Assembly: GCA_029259635.1 (NCBI GenBank)
Contig: JAJDEU010000013.1
Coordinates: 1-64,000 of the forward strand
Length of the DNA stretch: 64,000 nucleotides
Direction of reading: 5' to 3'
DNA from: Planctomycetota bacterium
GTDB lineage: Bacteria; Planctomycetota; UBA1135; GCA-002686595
Numbering within the stretch: the stretch's first letter is position 1; every line of letters begins with the position of its first letter. The notes under the pieces were generated by a model. The model ran no database searches. It saw only the letters and a list, made by a program, of their open reading frames with translations, and was not told the DNA's origin. Made by a program: the position numbers and the translations under genes. Below, piece by piece: positions 15,352 through 24,072 of this stretch.

Positions 15352-16431
15352 CTATTGAGTGAGGAACTCGATCCGAAAGATCGCGCCACGACCGCGATGA
15401 CTGCGAATGCGAATCGTCGCCTTCTGCGCTTCGAGGTTGTTCTTCGCGATCGAGAGCCCCAAACCCGTGCCGCGGCTCTTCGTGGTGAAAAACGGCTCGA
15501 AAATCGAGCCCAGATCCTCCTTGCGAATTCCTGGACCCGAGTCGGCGACGTCGATCGCCACCGTCCCTTCGTGATTTCGGGAGCTGATTCGAATGACGCC
15601 TTTGCCCTTGTTGGCCTGCAGACCGTTGAGAATCAGATTCTTGAACACTTGCCCCGTGAGCGCGGGATCGAAGGGCAAGTTCAACCCGAGCTCGAGGCCG
15701 GTGAGATCGACATCCTTGGGTCCGACCATCGAGATCCGCTCAAGGTCCCCAACGAGATCCACGAGAAACTGCCCCAAGTCGGCGCGAACGAACTTGGCTG
15801 CCGTCGGACGAGCGAACCGAAGCAAGTCCATGGTGAGCTCATTGAGGCGAATTACCTCATCGCCGATGCTGTCAAAAATCTCGCGACGGGGATCTTTCGG
15901 CTCGAGCTGTCCTTCCAGCACCTGAAGCGCCGCATGAATACCGGCCAGCGGATTCTTCACCTCGTGAGCGATTTTTGCCGCGAGCTCCCCCACTAGAGCT
16001 AGGCGCTTGGAATGCTCGAGTTCTTGCTCGGCCGCGCGCTGCGCCGTGACGTCCCTCAAGATGGCCACCGCGCCAAGCTCACGGCCCTCCGAATTCGTCG
16101 AGGAGGTTCGCGAGAGGTTGACCCAAATCGTCTCGCCGTCCTTGCGAACACGGCGAGTCGTGTAATTGAACAGCGCCGTCTCTTGCTCGCAAATGACCTT
16201 CAATCGTTCGAGCTCGCCACTCTTGAGTAGATCTCGGGGAATGATGAAACGGATGTTCTTCCCCAGAACTTCCGACGGCTCATAGCCAAACATCACCGTC
16301 GCGCCGCGGTTCCAGTAGCGGACAACCCCGTCGGCATCTAGGAAGAGGACCGCATCGAGGGTCATCTCGGGCAGATCTTTTGGGTCGAGCCCGAGATCGC
16401 TCAGATCGTAATTATCGGACTTGGAATTCAT
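15352..16431 (-). CDS. PAS-domain sensor histidine kinase (NtrB-type)
   Basis: A 359-residue cytoplasmic kinase without membrane segments. Residues about 20-135 form a PAS domain (AVLFLDADGVVRYWN, then a PAC-like end). The phosphoacceptor is His156 in HEVKNPLAGI. The ATP-binding domain shows the N box (NLILNGLQA), DSGPGI, FEPFFTTK and GTGLGLSI. The layout matches NtrB/AtoS-type kinases that partner sigma-54 activators, and such an activator is encoded divergently 266 bases away. The PAS domain lacks an obvious haem or flavin signature, so the signal is unknown. It ends 325 bases before the barrel operon. Confidence 0.92.
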   Translation of the reverse strand: MNSKSDNYDLSDLGLDPKDLPEMTLDAVLFLDADGVVRYWNRGATVMFGYEPSEVLGKNIRFIIPRDLLKSGELERLKVICEQETALFNYTTRRVRKDGETIWVNLSRTSSTNSEGRELGAVAILRDVTAQRAAEQELEHSKRLALVGELAAKIAHEVKNPLAGIHAALQVLEGQLEPKDPRREIFDSIGDEVIRLNELTMDLLRFARPTAAKFVRADLGQFLVDLVGDLERISMVGPKDVDLTGLELGLNLPFDPALTGQVFKNLILNGLQANKGKGVIRISSRNHEGTVAIDVADSGPGIRKEDLGSIFEPFFTTKSRGTGLGLSIAKNNLEAQKATIRIRSHRGRGAIFRIEFLTQ

Positions 16432-16598
16432 CCGCTAACTCTCCGGAGTTCAAGGAAACGGTGTACGACGATCTGCGGTGGCGCATGGAACGAGATGGGA
16501 GCTTCCGTCCCAACCGCTTATTCCTGAGGTCGGTGGAGGTCACCCGACCAGCCTAACTCACTCTCTAGATGCGAACATCCCGTTGCCAAGCCAGACAG

Positions 16599-16643
16599 AG
16601 TTCTTAATCGAAACTGGGGTCACGTACGGACTAGTTCTTAGTC
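16599..16643. promoter_or_regulatory. Direct repeats with a dyad, candidate activator-binding sites
   Basis: AGTTCTTAATC (16599-16609) recurs as AGTTCTTAGTC (16633-16643), 34 bases apart start to start, about three helical turns. The second copy is the right part of the dyad GACTA-N5-TAGTC (16629-16643). The site lies between the divergent kinase and regulator genes and could bind the NtrC-type regulator for autoregulation. I did not find the same word before the two cytochrome promoters. Confidence 0.4.
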
Positions 16644-16655
16644 AGTTGGGCATTC

Positions 16656-16670
16656 CGGCGGATCCCTTGC
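16656..16670 (+). promoter_or_regulatory. Weak sigma-54-like site before the regulator gene
   Basis: CGGCGGATCCCTTGC keeps GG and GC at the right spacing and the TTGC block, but the -24 block otherwise departs from consensus. Transcription would start near 16682, 16 bases before the ATG of the regulator gene. Only a tentative call. Confidence 0.25.
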
Positions 16671-16697
16671 GCCCTCCGCATTTGTGAGAATGCGTGC

Positions 16698-18104
16698 ATG
16701 GTATCCCCGCTTGGAACTCGAATCCTAATCGTCGATGACGAGAAGCTGATTCGCTGGAGTATGGCCCAGGCCCTGCAGGACGTCGGTCACGTCGTGGAGC
16801 AGGCGGAGAACGCCGAGGAAGCCCTTGAAGCGGTGAGGCGCGAAGTTCCGGACCTCGTGCTTCTCGACTACAAGCTGCCCGATCGATCGGGCACGGAGAT
16901 TCTGCCTGAGCTCCGGCAAATCGCGCCGCGTATGCCCGTCATTATGGTGACCGCCCACGCCAGCGTCCCCGGCGCCGTCGAAGCACTCAAAGGCGGCGTT
17001 TGCGACTACATCGGCAAGCCGTTCGAGATCAACGACCTGTTGCAAGCCACGGCTCGCGCGCTGGAAGCCAGTCGCCTGCACGACGTTGTGGAGTGGCACG
17101 GTGGCCAAGCGCTCAAGATGATGGGCGGCGGTCAAATCGTCGCCAACAGCCCGGCGATGAAGAAGGTCGCCGATATCGTTCAACGCATCGCTGAGAGCGG
17201 CGCGTCCACGGTGCTTCTGCTCGGCGAGAGCGGAGTTGGAAAGGGCGTCATCGCGCACGCCCTCCACAACTTGAGCAGCGCCAAGTCCGACCCCTTCATG
17301 AACATTTCCTGCACCTCGTTGCCGGACCAACTGCTCGAATCCGAGCTCTTTGGTCACGAACGCGGTGCCTTTACCGACGCCAAATCTCAAAAGAAGGGCC
17401 TTGTCGAACTCGCGGACCAAGGCACGGTATTCCTCGACGAGATCGGTGACATCACGATGGGACTCCAAGCCAAGCTGCTCGGCTTCTTGGAAGACCACAT
17501 CTTCCGCCGCGTGGGCGGCTTGCGCGACATCAAGGTCTCCGTGCGCGTCATCGCGGCAACGAATAATGACCTCGCCCAAGCCGTCGCGGATGGTCGCTTC
17601 CGCAGCGACTTGTACTATCGACTCAAGGTCATCCCGATCACGATTCCGCCTCTGCGCGACCGAACGGAAGACCTCCTGCCGCTAGCTTCCATGTTCATCG
17701 AGCACTTCAACACCGAGTTCAGCAAGTCGATTCGCGGCGTGGACAAAGCCTGCGCCGCGGCGATGCAGGCCTACAGCTGGCCCGGCAACGTTCGCGAGCT
17801 GCGAAACACGATCGAGCGCGCAGTCCTACTCGGGAGTGGCGAGCTTCTCGTGCTCGAGGACCTACCGACCGAAGTCAGCGAGCCGAGCATCACTCCGAAA
17901 TGCCAGGACCTCGAGGGACACTTCGACCTCCCCGCAGAAGGTCTCGTGCTCGAAGATCTAGAGAAACACCTGGTCTGCCAAGCGCTCCACAGGACGCACG
18001 GCAATCGGGCACGCGCCGCTCGCCTGCTCGGCATGAATCGCGACCAGATGCGCTACCGCGTCAAGAAATTCGAGCTCGTCGAGTTTCAAGACACCGACGC
18101 CTGA
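16698..18104 (+). CDS. NtrC-family sigma-54-dependent response regulator
   Basis: A 468-residue activator. The receiver domain (residues about 7-120) has the phosphorylation site Asp57 (DLVLLDYKLPD), the acidic pair in VDDE and the conserved Lys in GKPF. The AAA+ domain has Walker A GESGVGKG (176-183), Walker B GTVFLDEIG (242-250) and a sigma-54 contact loop reading GAFTDA (223-228) instead of GAFTGA. A Fis-type helix-turn-helix closes the protein (NRARAARLLGMNRDQMRYRV). It is divergent from the PAS kinase, its obvious partner. The natural targets are the two -24/-12 promoters of the neighbouring redox operons. Confidence 0.93.
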   Translation: MVSPLGTRILIVDDEKLIRWSMAQALQDVGHVVEQAENAEEALEAVRREVPDLVLLDYKLPDRSGTEILPELRQIAPRMPVIMVTAHASVPGAVEALKGGVCDYIGKPFEINDLLQATARALEASRLHDVVEWHGGQALKMMGGGQIVANSPAMKKVADIVQRIAESGASTVLLLGESGVGKGVIAHALHNLSSAKSDPFMNISCTSLPDQLLESELFGHERGAFTDAKSQKKGLVELADQGTVFLDEIGDITMGLQAKLLGFLEDHIFRRVGGLRDIKVSVRVIAATNNDLAQAVADGRFRSDLYYRLKVIPITIPPLRDRTEDLLPLASMFIEHFNTEFSKSIRGVDKACAAAMQAYSWPGNVRELRNTIERAVLLGSGELLVLEDLPTEVSEPSITPKCQDLEGHFDLPAEGLVLEDLEKHLVCQALHRTHGNRARAARLLGMNRDQMRYRVKKFELVEFQDTDA

Positions 18105-18137
18105 TTCGAAACCGCTCGAGGTCGAACCGCGAATCAG
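18101..18137. terminator. Dyad spanning both stop codons of convergent genes
   Basis: CTGATTCG and CGAATCAG form a perfect 8-base stem whose arms contain the stop codons of the regulator (plus strand) and the GGDEF/EAL gene (minus strand). The loop is about 21 bases and there is no T-run, so termination strength is uncertain. Confidence 0.3.
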
Positions 18138-19885
18138 TTGAGCGCGCAGACCAAGTCGGCATTGGCCCCGAGGAACTCGGCAGCGTCGTCGGGGGCAAGT
18201 GGACGGCTGACGAAGTAGCCTTGGATCTCGTTGCAGCCGAGGTTGCGAAGGAAGTCCAGTTGGTCGCGGGACTCGACGCCTTCAGCGACGGCGGAGAGAC
18301 CCAGATTCTTGGCCATTCCGATGATCGCTCGAGTGATGGCCTCGTCCTTTTCGTCGAGCAGGAGGGAATCGACGAAGGTCTTGTCGATTTTGAGGCGGTG
18401 GATCGGAAAGCGCTTGAGGTAAGCCAAAGAGGAGTGGCCGGTACCGAAGTCGTCGATGGAGATCTTGACTCCGAGAGAGCGCATGCGCTCCATCGTGTCG
18501 ATGGCAACTTCTGCGTCGGCCATCACGGTGGTCTCGGTGAGTTCGAGATCGAGGCTGTCCGGAGTTAATCGGGAAGAGTGCAAGATTTTGGCGATTCGGT
18601 CCGCCGGTTTCTCACATTGGAACTGTCGAGCGGAGAGATTGACGGCGACGGGAAAGCGCGGGAGGCCTTCATCTTGCCAGCGCTTGTTCTGCTCGCAGGC
18701 CGTCTTGAGAACCCAATCGCCGAGCGGGAGAATCAAGCCGGTCTCCTCGGCCATCGGAATGAATTTATCCGGCGGGATCATTCCGAACTCGGGATGCGGC
18801 CAACGCACGAGCGCTTCCATCCCGGAGATCTTGCCGCTGAACAGATCGACTTGCGGCTGATAGTGCAGGGCGAGCTCGCCGCGCTCGATCACTGTGCGCA
18901 AGGACTGCTCGAGCTCGAGCCGCTCGCTCGTACTCGCATTCATCTTCGGCACGAAGAACTGAATCGAGCTTCCACTCTGCACCTTGGCGCGATTCATCGC
19001 CGCGTCCGCGTTCTTAATCAACGCCTCTTCGTCCTCACCATCGGACGGAAACAGGCTGATTCCGATACTGGTATCGAGCACGATCTCGCGGTCGTCGAAG
19101 ACGTGCGGAAGCGCGAGTTCGCGCTGAATCTTTTTCGCCACGCGCGCCGCATCCTGCGTTCGCGCGATGCCGTCGAGAATAATCAAGAACTCGTCGCCGC
19201 TGCGCCGAGCGACGGTGTCACTCTCGCGCAAGCACCGCATCAAACGCTCGGAAACGTCGATTAGCAGCCGATCTCCGCGTTCTGAGCCCAACGTCTCGTT
19301 GACGGCCTTGAAGCGATCAAGGTCGATGAAGAGCACGGCGAGCTGGCGCGGATAGCGTCGCGCTTGCGCGATCAGCTGGCGCAGACGGCTCGCGAAGAGG
19401 CGCGCATTCGGCAGTCCGGTCAGGTCGTCGTGGTGCGCGAGATGTTGCGAGTAGCGCCGCGCGTTCTCGAGCTCGGCGAGAATGCCCGACCGGTCGATCG
19501 TGTTTCGAAGACAGCTCCCGAACAGCTGCAGCTCGGCCTGGGAGAAGACGCCGGAGGTCAAATATTCGTCTGCGCCCGCCGCGACGATTTCGTCGCGCAG
19601 TGCCTCCGGAGCTTCCGCGCCGTAGACCAAGAGCGGCGTACCGGTCGGCCGATCGCCCAGCGCGGCGAGGTCGCTCTTCGCGAGGTCCGGCGCCTCGACT
19701 CCCACCAGAACCGCATCGAACTCCCCCACCAAAAGCTGCACTCTCGCTTCGTTCACGTTGTGCACGCGCACCAGGTCGAGCTCGCGAACGTGCACGCCTT
19801 TGCGCTGCTTCAGACCCGACGTCAGTCGGCGGGCGTTCTCCTCACGATGCTCAACTAACAGAACGCGGCTGGGCTTGTTATTCAC
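18134..19885 (-). CDS. Diguanylate cyclase/phosphodiesterase with degenerate receiver domain
   Basis: A 583-residue cytosolic protein from a GTG start (VNNKPSRVLLVEH); the frame extends further upstream, but that part overlaps cyaY on the other strand and is unlikely to be coding. Residues 5-130 are receiver-like but lack the phosphorylatable Asp (AVLVGVEAPD) and other pocket residues. Next comes a GGDEF domain with the signature RRSGDEF, a substitution tolerated in active cyclases, then an EAL domain with EALVRW, ELTETTVM, DDFGTGHSS and KIDKTFV, all consistent with an active phosphodiesterase. It probably adjusts cyclic di-GMP levels. It converges on the NtrC gene and is not in an evident operon. 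Confidence 0.9.
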   Translation of the reverse strand: MNNKPSRVLLVEHREENARRLTSGLKQRKGVHVRELDLVRVHNVNEARVQLLVGEFDAVLVGVEAPDLAKSDLAALGDRPTGTPLLVYGAEAPEALRDEIVAAGADEYLTSGVFSQAELQLFGSCLRNTIDRSGILAELENARRYSQHLAHHDDLTGLPNARLFASRLRQLIAQARRYPRQLAVLFIDLDRFKAVNETLGSERGDRLLIDVSERLMRCLRESDTVARRSGDEFLIILDGIARTQDAARVAKKIQRELALPHVFDDREIVLDTSIGISLFPSDGEDEEALIKNADAAMNRAKVQSGSSIQFFVPKMNASTSERLELEQSLRTVIERGELALHYQPQVDLFSGKISGMEALVRWPHPEFGMIPPDKFIPMAEETGLILPLGDWVLKTACEQNKRWQDEGLPRFPVAVNLSARQFQCEKPADRIAKILHSSRLTPDSLDLELTETTVMADAEVAIDTMERMRSLGVKISIDDFGTGHSSLAYLKRFPIHRLKIDKTFVDSLLLDEKDEAITRAIIGMAKNLGLSAVAEGVESRDQLDFLRNLGCNEIQGYFVSRPLAPDDAAEFLGANADLVCALN

Positions 19886-20078
19886 GAGTGATGCGGCTGG
19901 GGGGCTTTTGGGAATCGATTTCCATGGACCGAAGTACCGATCGAGAGAGGTCGAGTCAACGACCTCTCTCGCCGCTGAGCCCGCGTGAAGCCTTCGGACG
20001 GTGGGCGTGGCTCGTTCTACCGTCCAAACGGTCCGTTTCGTATCCGTCCGGCGCTCGCTCGGGTAGCCTGGAGCCACA

Positions 20079-20408
20079 ATGATGGATCCCCGTGAGTACG
20101 AGTTGAAGGCCGACCAATGCCTCGAGCGAATCGCCAACTGGCTCGAGGAGTTCGACCCCGATGAAGTCGACTTCGCAGCCTCCGATGGTGTGTTGACGAT
20201 CGAGTTTCCCGACGGCGCGCGCTACATCCTCAACCGGCAAGCAGCCTCCCACCAAATGTGGTACGCCGCCGGCTCGCGCGCTTGGCACTACAACTGGAGT
20301 GAGGGAGCGAACGACTGGCAGGACGATCGCGACGAGCACACGCTCGACGCCTGCCTCGCGAAGACCATCTCCGACAAAATTGGGCGTTCGGTCACGGCGC
20401 CGAACTAA
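20079..20408 (+). CDS. cyaY: Frataxin-like protein CyaY
   Basis: A 109-residue protein matching the length of bacterial frataxins. It starts with the acidic helix (about residues 5-35, LERIANWLEEFDPDEVDF) that binds iron in this family, followed by the beta-sheet segment VLTIEFPDGARYILNRQ and the conserved HQMWYAAGSRAWHYNW core. Frataxins bind Fe2+ and modulate the cysteine desulfurase during iron-sulfur cluster assembly. Two methionines begin the ORF, so the start may be at 20079 or 20082. It stands alone between two minus-strand genes. An organism with this many haem and FeS proteins would be expected to need it. Confidence 0.88.
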   Translation: MMDPREYELKADQCLERIANWLEEFDPDEVDFAASDGVLTIEFPDGARYILNRQAASHQMWYAAGSRAWHYNWSEGANDWQDDRDEHTLDACLAKTISDKIGRSVTAPN

Positions 20409-20426
20409 GCGAAACCGCCGAGCCGC

Positions 20427-23400
20427 TTACTGCTCTTCGCTATCCGAGCTCTCGGAGTCTGTCGCACCCGAGTCGCTTGAGTCCGACTCCTCGGGTTCCT
20501 CATCCGAAAGAAGTTCGCGCACGGTATCGCCGAGGCCCGTGGGAACGAACTGCTTGAGGATATCGTTCACCGTGCGGAACCACTGCGGACGCACGGACAT
20601 GTCGAGCTCACGAATCTCGGCGCCGGAGATCTCGATCGGCACGCTCAAGTCGGGCTGAAAAGAGTCGCGCATGTTGTGGAGCACGAGGTTGGCCTTTTGT
20701 CCGACGAGCCTCAGCGGGAGCTCGACGCGCATCTCCAAGTCGGTGCCGCCTACCCCAAACTGCCCTCCGAAGGACGCGAGGTGTCCGCGAACCGGCAGAG
20801 CCACCGCTTGATATTCGACTCGGCCGGCCGTCAACGCGAGCTCGATGGGCTCCAAGTCGACGAGCACCGGCACCGGCGCACCCTCTTCGGACTCCGCTCT
20901 CTCGACCAGGAATGACTCGAACCGTTCGGTGTAGATCGGTTCGACTGCGGCCAGGTCGAGGGAGACCGTGCCGCTCAGACTTTCGAGGTCACCGCCCAGA
21001 GGCACGCGGCCGTCACTCAGCGAGAATTCCGCACGTGTCGGCAAGCCGTCGATGCTCTGGAAAGATTCGACGAAGGGTAAGAGCGGAAGCGCGAGGCGAC
21101 CTTCGGTTCGCGCATCAAGGACACAGTCGAGCGTCGCGACGGAATCGATCAACGCACTTTCGCCCTCTCGGAATCCGTCCAGCACGAGCGACGCGCGCTC
21201 GGAATTCAAATCGCAATGAATTCGGCCACCGCCGGAAGAGAGCCCACCGCCGGTCAGCTCGAAGCCGACCGTCTCCCCAAAAACATCCGCAAAGAAGCCA
21301 TCCGTTCCCAGCCGCTCGTCGAGCGCGTGAGTCGGCATCGCCGTCGCTTCTGCGCGCAGCTGCAAGTCCTGGTGACCGTCGAGGCCAAACGGTCCCGTCA
21401 GCCCATAGAAGGTCCAGTGCTTCTCAAACGTCCCACCTCCGTCGAGCTCCGCCGAGACGTCGACGCGAAGAGATTCGGAATCTCCATCAGCGAAGAAGCC
21501 GACCTCTTTCATTGAGAGCTCGAACTTCTTCGAGTTCGAACCGGCATCGCGATAGACCAAGTTCGGGATCGAGAGGGTCATCCTGCCGGACTTGACCCGT
21601 CCGCTCTCCACCGCGCCAAAGGGGGTGGCGGCAGCGGTCTCCGATCTCACCTCATCGCCTTCGACCTTCGCGCGTTCACGCCAGCCCTCGTAAGAGATGT
21701 CGAGCGCCTCATCCCAATCCATTCGCACGCTCTCCGGCATCAGCGGACGGAAGAGCTCGCTCCCGCCCCCGGTAATCTCGCCGGTGAAGTCAACGGCACC
21801 CACCCACTCTTTCCAGTCGGTGGGCACGCCGATCACCGCGCCCTCGAAGTTCGCCGTCGCGCGGTCGGAGAACAGCTCGAAGAAGAACGGCCCGCCCTTC
21901 TCGCCAGAGGACCCCATTTCGAAACTGATGTATGCCGACTCGCCGAGCGCTTTGGAGAGTCGGCCGTCGAGAACCATTCCCGCGTCGATGCGCGCCACAG
22001 GTAACGACGGACACTCCAGGCTGAGCGATTTGCCGAGAACAAGTTCAGACGATCCGGGCTCCGCTTCGGGCTTATTCTCAACCGAGTACTTGACGGAAAA
22101 GGTTCCAGATCCATCCGCGACGAGAGCTCCGGTGAGTTCCGTTCGAAACTGGCCTCCCCCCAATCGATCGAACTGCAATTCCGGTCCATAAACTTCGATG
22201 GCCTGCTGCTCGTTCAGGACGATGGTGGAGTCCGGCAAGGCGAACATTACCTCACCCGTAGAGGGCGTCTCACTGTTCCGCAACCACTCCCATTTCGCGA
22301 TCGAGAGCACGAGTGGTTGTTCGCCATTCGATTCGATGCGGCAGTCGGAACCCGCGACCTTCTCCAAAGGCAGATAACCGACCAGCTCGGCCAGCACCGC
22401 CTCGGGAAATTCCTTGAGCTCGACCCTTCCCTTCAAGCGCTCGGCGGAAACCGGCACGCTGGCGAGCGGAAGCAGACCATTCGAGATCACCGAACCGCTG
22501 GCACTTCCCGTCAGTCCCTCCGAATGAAGGCGCGCGTCGAAGGGAGCGAGGTTGCCGGTTCCCGGCTTCATCGAGAGCTGGAGGGTAAAGCTCTCGCCGA
22601 GCGAAGTTCGCATCGACTCTTCCGTCAAACCCGCGAGTTCGAGCAGCGCGGTCGGAAGCTGCTTCGCGATCAATGCTCCGCGCACGCCGGGCGTGCCGGT
22701 CTCTTTGGGGGCGAACAGCGCACTGCGATCCACGTGTCCCCGCAACACCAATGAGCCCGGTTCCACAGAGGAGTTTAGCTTGCCGATGAGCCCATTCATC
22801 CGGATCGCAAAGGCATCGTCGTCCGCGACATCGACATCGAGACGCATCTCTTTCACGATGATTCCGATCGGAACGGCGCCATTCACCGCGCTCCAAGAGA
22901 GTCGTTTAACTTCGACAACCAGGGAACCCGTTTGTCTCAGTGCCGAGCTCGCGAAGTTCTCGGCCTCACCGAGGTCGAGATTCCACTGCCGTCGATAATC
23001 CTTGCCTTGCTCGGAAATCGGTTCGAGCGCCCGACTCAGGTTCGAGGTGCCGTTCTCGTCGATGTGAATATCGCCGCGCTCAATCTCCAGAGTCGAGACG
23101 CCGTAGTCCCCGTCCCCCCAGATAAAGGCGCCCATCGGCGGCAAGCTCAACGAGGCGCGTAACACCACTCGCCCGTCGCCATCTCTCAATTCGAGACCTT
23201 CGATACGCTGGACACCGGTCCAGGCGAGGTCGATCTCTTCCATGGAGATCTCGCCGACAAAGTCCTCTTCGAACATCGTCGTGAGGTCGTCGCGCACGAG
23301 CTTCTCCACAAGTTCCGGAGTGAAGAAGATCGTGACCGCCAGGCCACCGCCGAAAAAGGAAAGACACCCGAGCGGGCCGGCGACCAAGCACCCCATGAAG

Positions 23401-23438
23401 GAGAACAGGCGGTGGATTTTGGGCAGGGGCGGGCTCAT
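20427..23438 (-). CDS. AsmA/TamB-like large periplasmic bridging protein
   Basis: A 1003-residue protein. The start (MSPPLPKIHRLF) is supported by GGAGG seven bases upstream; the open frame extends 70 codons further but would run into the yqgE gene. One transmembrane segment lies at residues about 12-40, followed by a very long periplasmic part rich in beta strands and Asp/Glu/Gly, without catalytic motifs. The architecture is that of AsmA/TamB/YhdP-type proteins, which form grooved beta structures carrying lipids across the periplasm. The C-terminal stretch ends in an acidic Ser/Glu tail. The family call rests on overall pattern, not on a specific motif. Confidence 0.62.
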   Translation of the reverse strand: MSPPLPKIHRLFSFMGCLVAGPLGCLSFFGGGLAVTIFFTPELVEKLVRDDLTTMFEEDFVGEISMEEIDLAWTGVQRIEGLELRDGDGRVVLRASLSLPPMGAFIWGDGDYGVSTLEIERGDIHIDENGTSNLSRALEPISEQGKDYRRQWNLDLGEAENFASSALRQTGSLVVEVKRLSWSAVNGAVPIGIIVKEMRLDVDVADDDAFAIRMNGLIGKLNSSVEPGSLVLRGHVDRSALFAPKETGTPGVRGALIAKQLPTALLELAGLTEESMRTSLGESFTLQLSMKPGTGNLAPFDARLHSEGLTGSASGSVISNGLLPLASVPVSAERLKGRVELKEFPEAVLAELVGYLPLEKVAGSDCRIESNGEQPLVLSIAKWEWLRNSETPSTGEVMFALPDSTIVLNEQQAIEVYGPELQFDRLGGGQFRTELTGALVADGSGTFSVKYSVENKPEAEPGSSELVLGKSLSLECPSLPVARIDAGMVLDGRLSKALGESAYISFEMGSSGEKGGPFFFELFSDRATANFEGAVIGVPTDWKEWVGAVDFTGEITGGGSELFRPLMPESVRMDWDEALDISYEGWRERAKVEGDEVRSETAAATPFGAVESGRVKSGRMTLSIPNLVYRDAGSNSKKFELSMKEVGFFADGDSESLRVDVSAELDGGGTFEKHWTFYGLTGPFGLDGHQDLQLRAEATAMPTHALDERLGTDGFFADVFGETVGFELTGGGLSSGGGRIHCDLNSERASLVLDGFREGESALIDSVATLDCVLDARTEGRLALPLLPFVESFQSIDGLPTRAEFSLSDGRVPLGGDLESLSGTVSLDLAAVEPIYTERFESFLVERAESEEGAPVPVLVDLEPIELALTAGRVEYQAVALPVRGHLASFGGQFGVGGTDLEMRVELPLRLVGQKANLVLHNMRDSFQPDLSVPIEISGAEIRELDMSVRPQWFRTVNDILKQFVPTGLGDTVRELLSDEEPEESDSSDSGATDSESSDSEEQ

Positions 23439-23493
23439 GGACGGGCCTCCGCCTTGCTCGCTCTCACCGGAATCATTTGCGAACGGACCAACA

Positions 23494-24072
23494 TCAGTTC
23501 CAACGAATATCCGGCGGGAGGTTCTCGAGTCCGCCGCCTTTTGGGCCGATCGAACGCACGACGCGACGCCAGGCACCATCAGCGTCGTCCATGAAGACCG
23601 CTTCCGTACAGGCGGGAGCGGGAATCCAAGAGCCTCCTTGCAGTTCACCTTCGAGCTGACCTTCGCCCCAGCCGGAGTAGCCGATCAAGATGCGAATCGA
23701 AGCTGCGGCAGCGACCGGATCCGCGGCGAGAACCTTGCCGAGCGCGTCCAGGTCGCCTCCCATCCAGATGTCATCCGTCAGCGGATAGCCGCCCGGAATC
23801 TCCGTCGGCAGGGTATGAACGAACTGCATCGTGTCGTGCCCGACCGGGCCACCCAAGTAGACTGGGAAGTCGCTCTTGCCGAGCGCGGGGTGATCGGGCA
23901 TCAGCGTGCGCACAACCAGATTGGCGGGACGATTGACGATGAATCCGTGCGCGCCCTCATCGGAGTGCTGGCACATGAGCAAGACCGAGTGCATGAAGTT
24001 CGGGTCTTGCAAGTCCGGCCAGGCTGCGAGCAGGGTTCCGGTGTCGACGCGCAGTTCCATCGCGCTAGTCAT
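23494..24072 (-). CDS. yqgE: YqgE/AlgH family protein (UPF0301)
   Basis: A 192-residue cytosolic protein. LLAAWPDLQDPNFMHSVLLM and GAHGFIVNRP are the family hallmarks, followed by VYLGGPV and ILIGYSGWGEGQLEGEL. The biochemical role of this family is unsettled. The ATG overlaps the end of the rRNA methyltransferase gene by eight bases, so the two are in one transcript with trmL upstream; ATG at 24060 is another possible start. The gap to the AsmA-like gene is 55 bases. Confidence 0.9.
   Translation of the reverse strand: MTSAMELRVDTGTLLAAWPDLQDPNFMHSVLLMCQHSDEGAHGFIVNRPANLVVRTLMPDHPALGKSDFPVYLGGPVGHDTMQFVHTLPTEIPGGYPLTDDIWMGGDLDALGKVLAADPVAAAASIRILIGYSGWGEGQLEGELQGGSWIPAPACTEAVFMDDADGAWRRVVRSIGPKGGGLENLPPDIRWN

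Noticed and set aside
16478..16687. 69-codon open frame between the kinase and regulator genes
   Set aside because: No ribosome site or coding character; the stretch holds the repeats and promoter-like sites.
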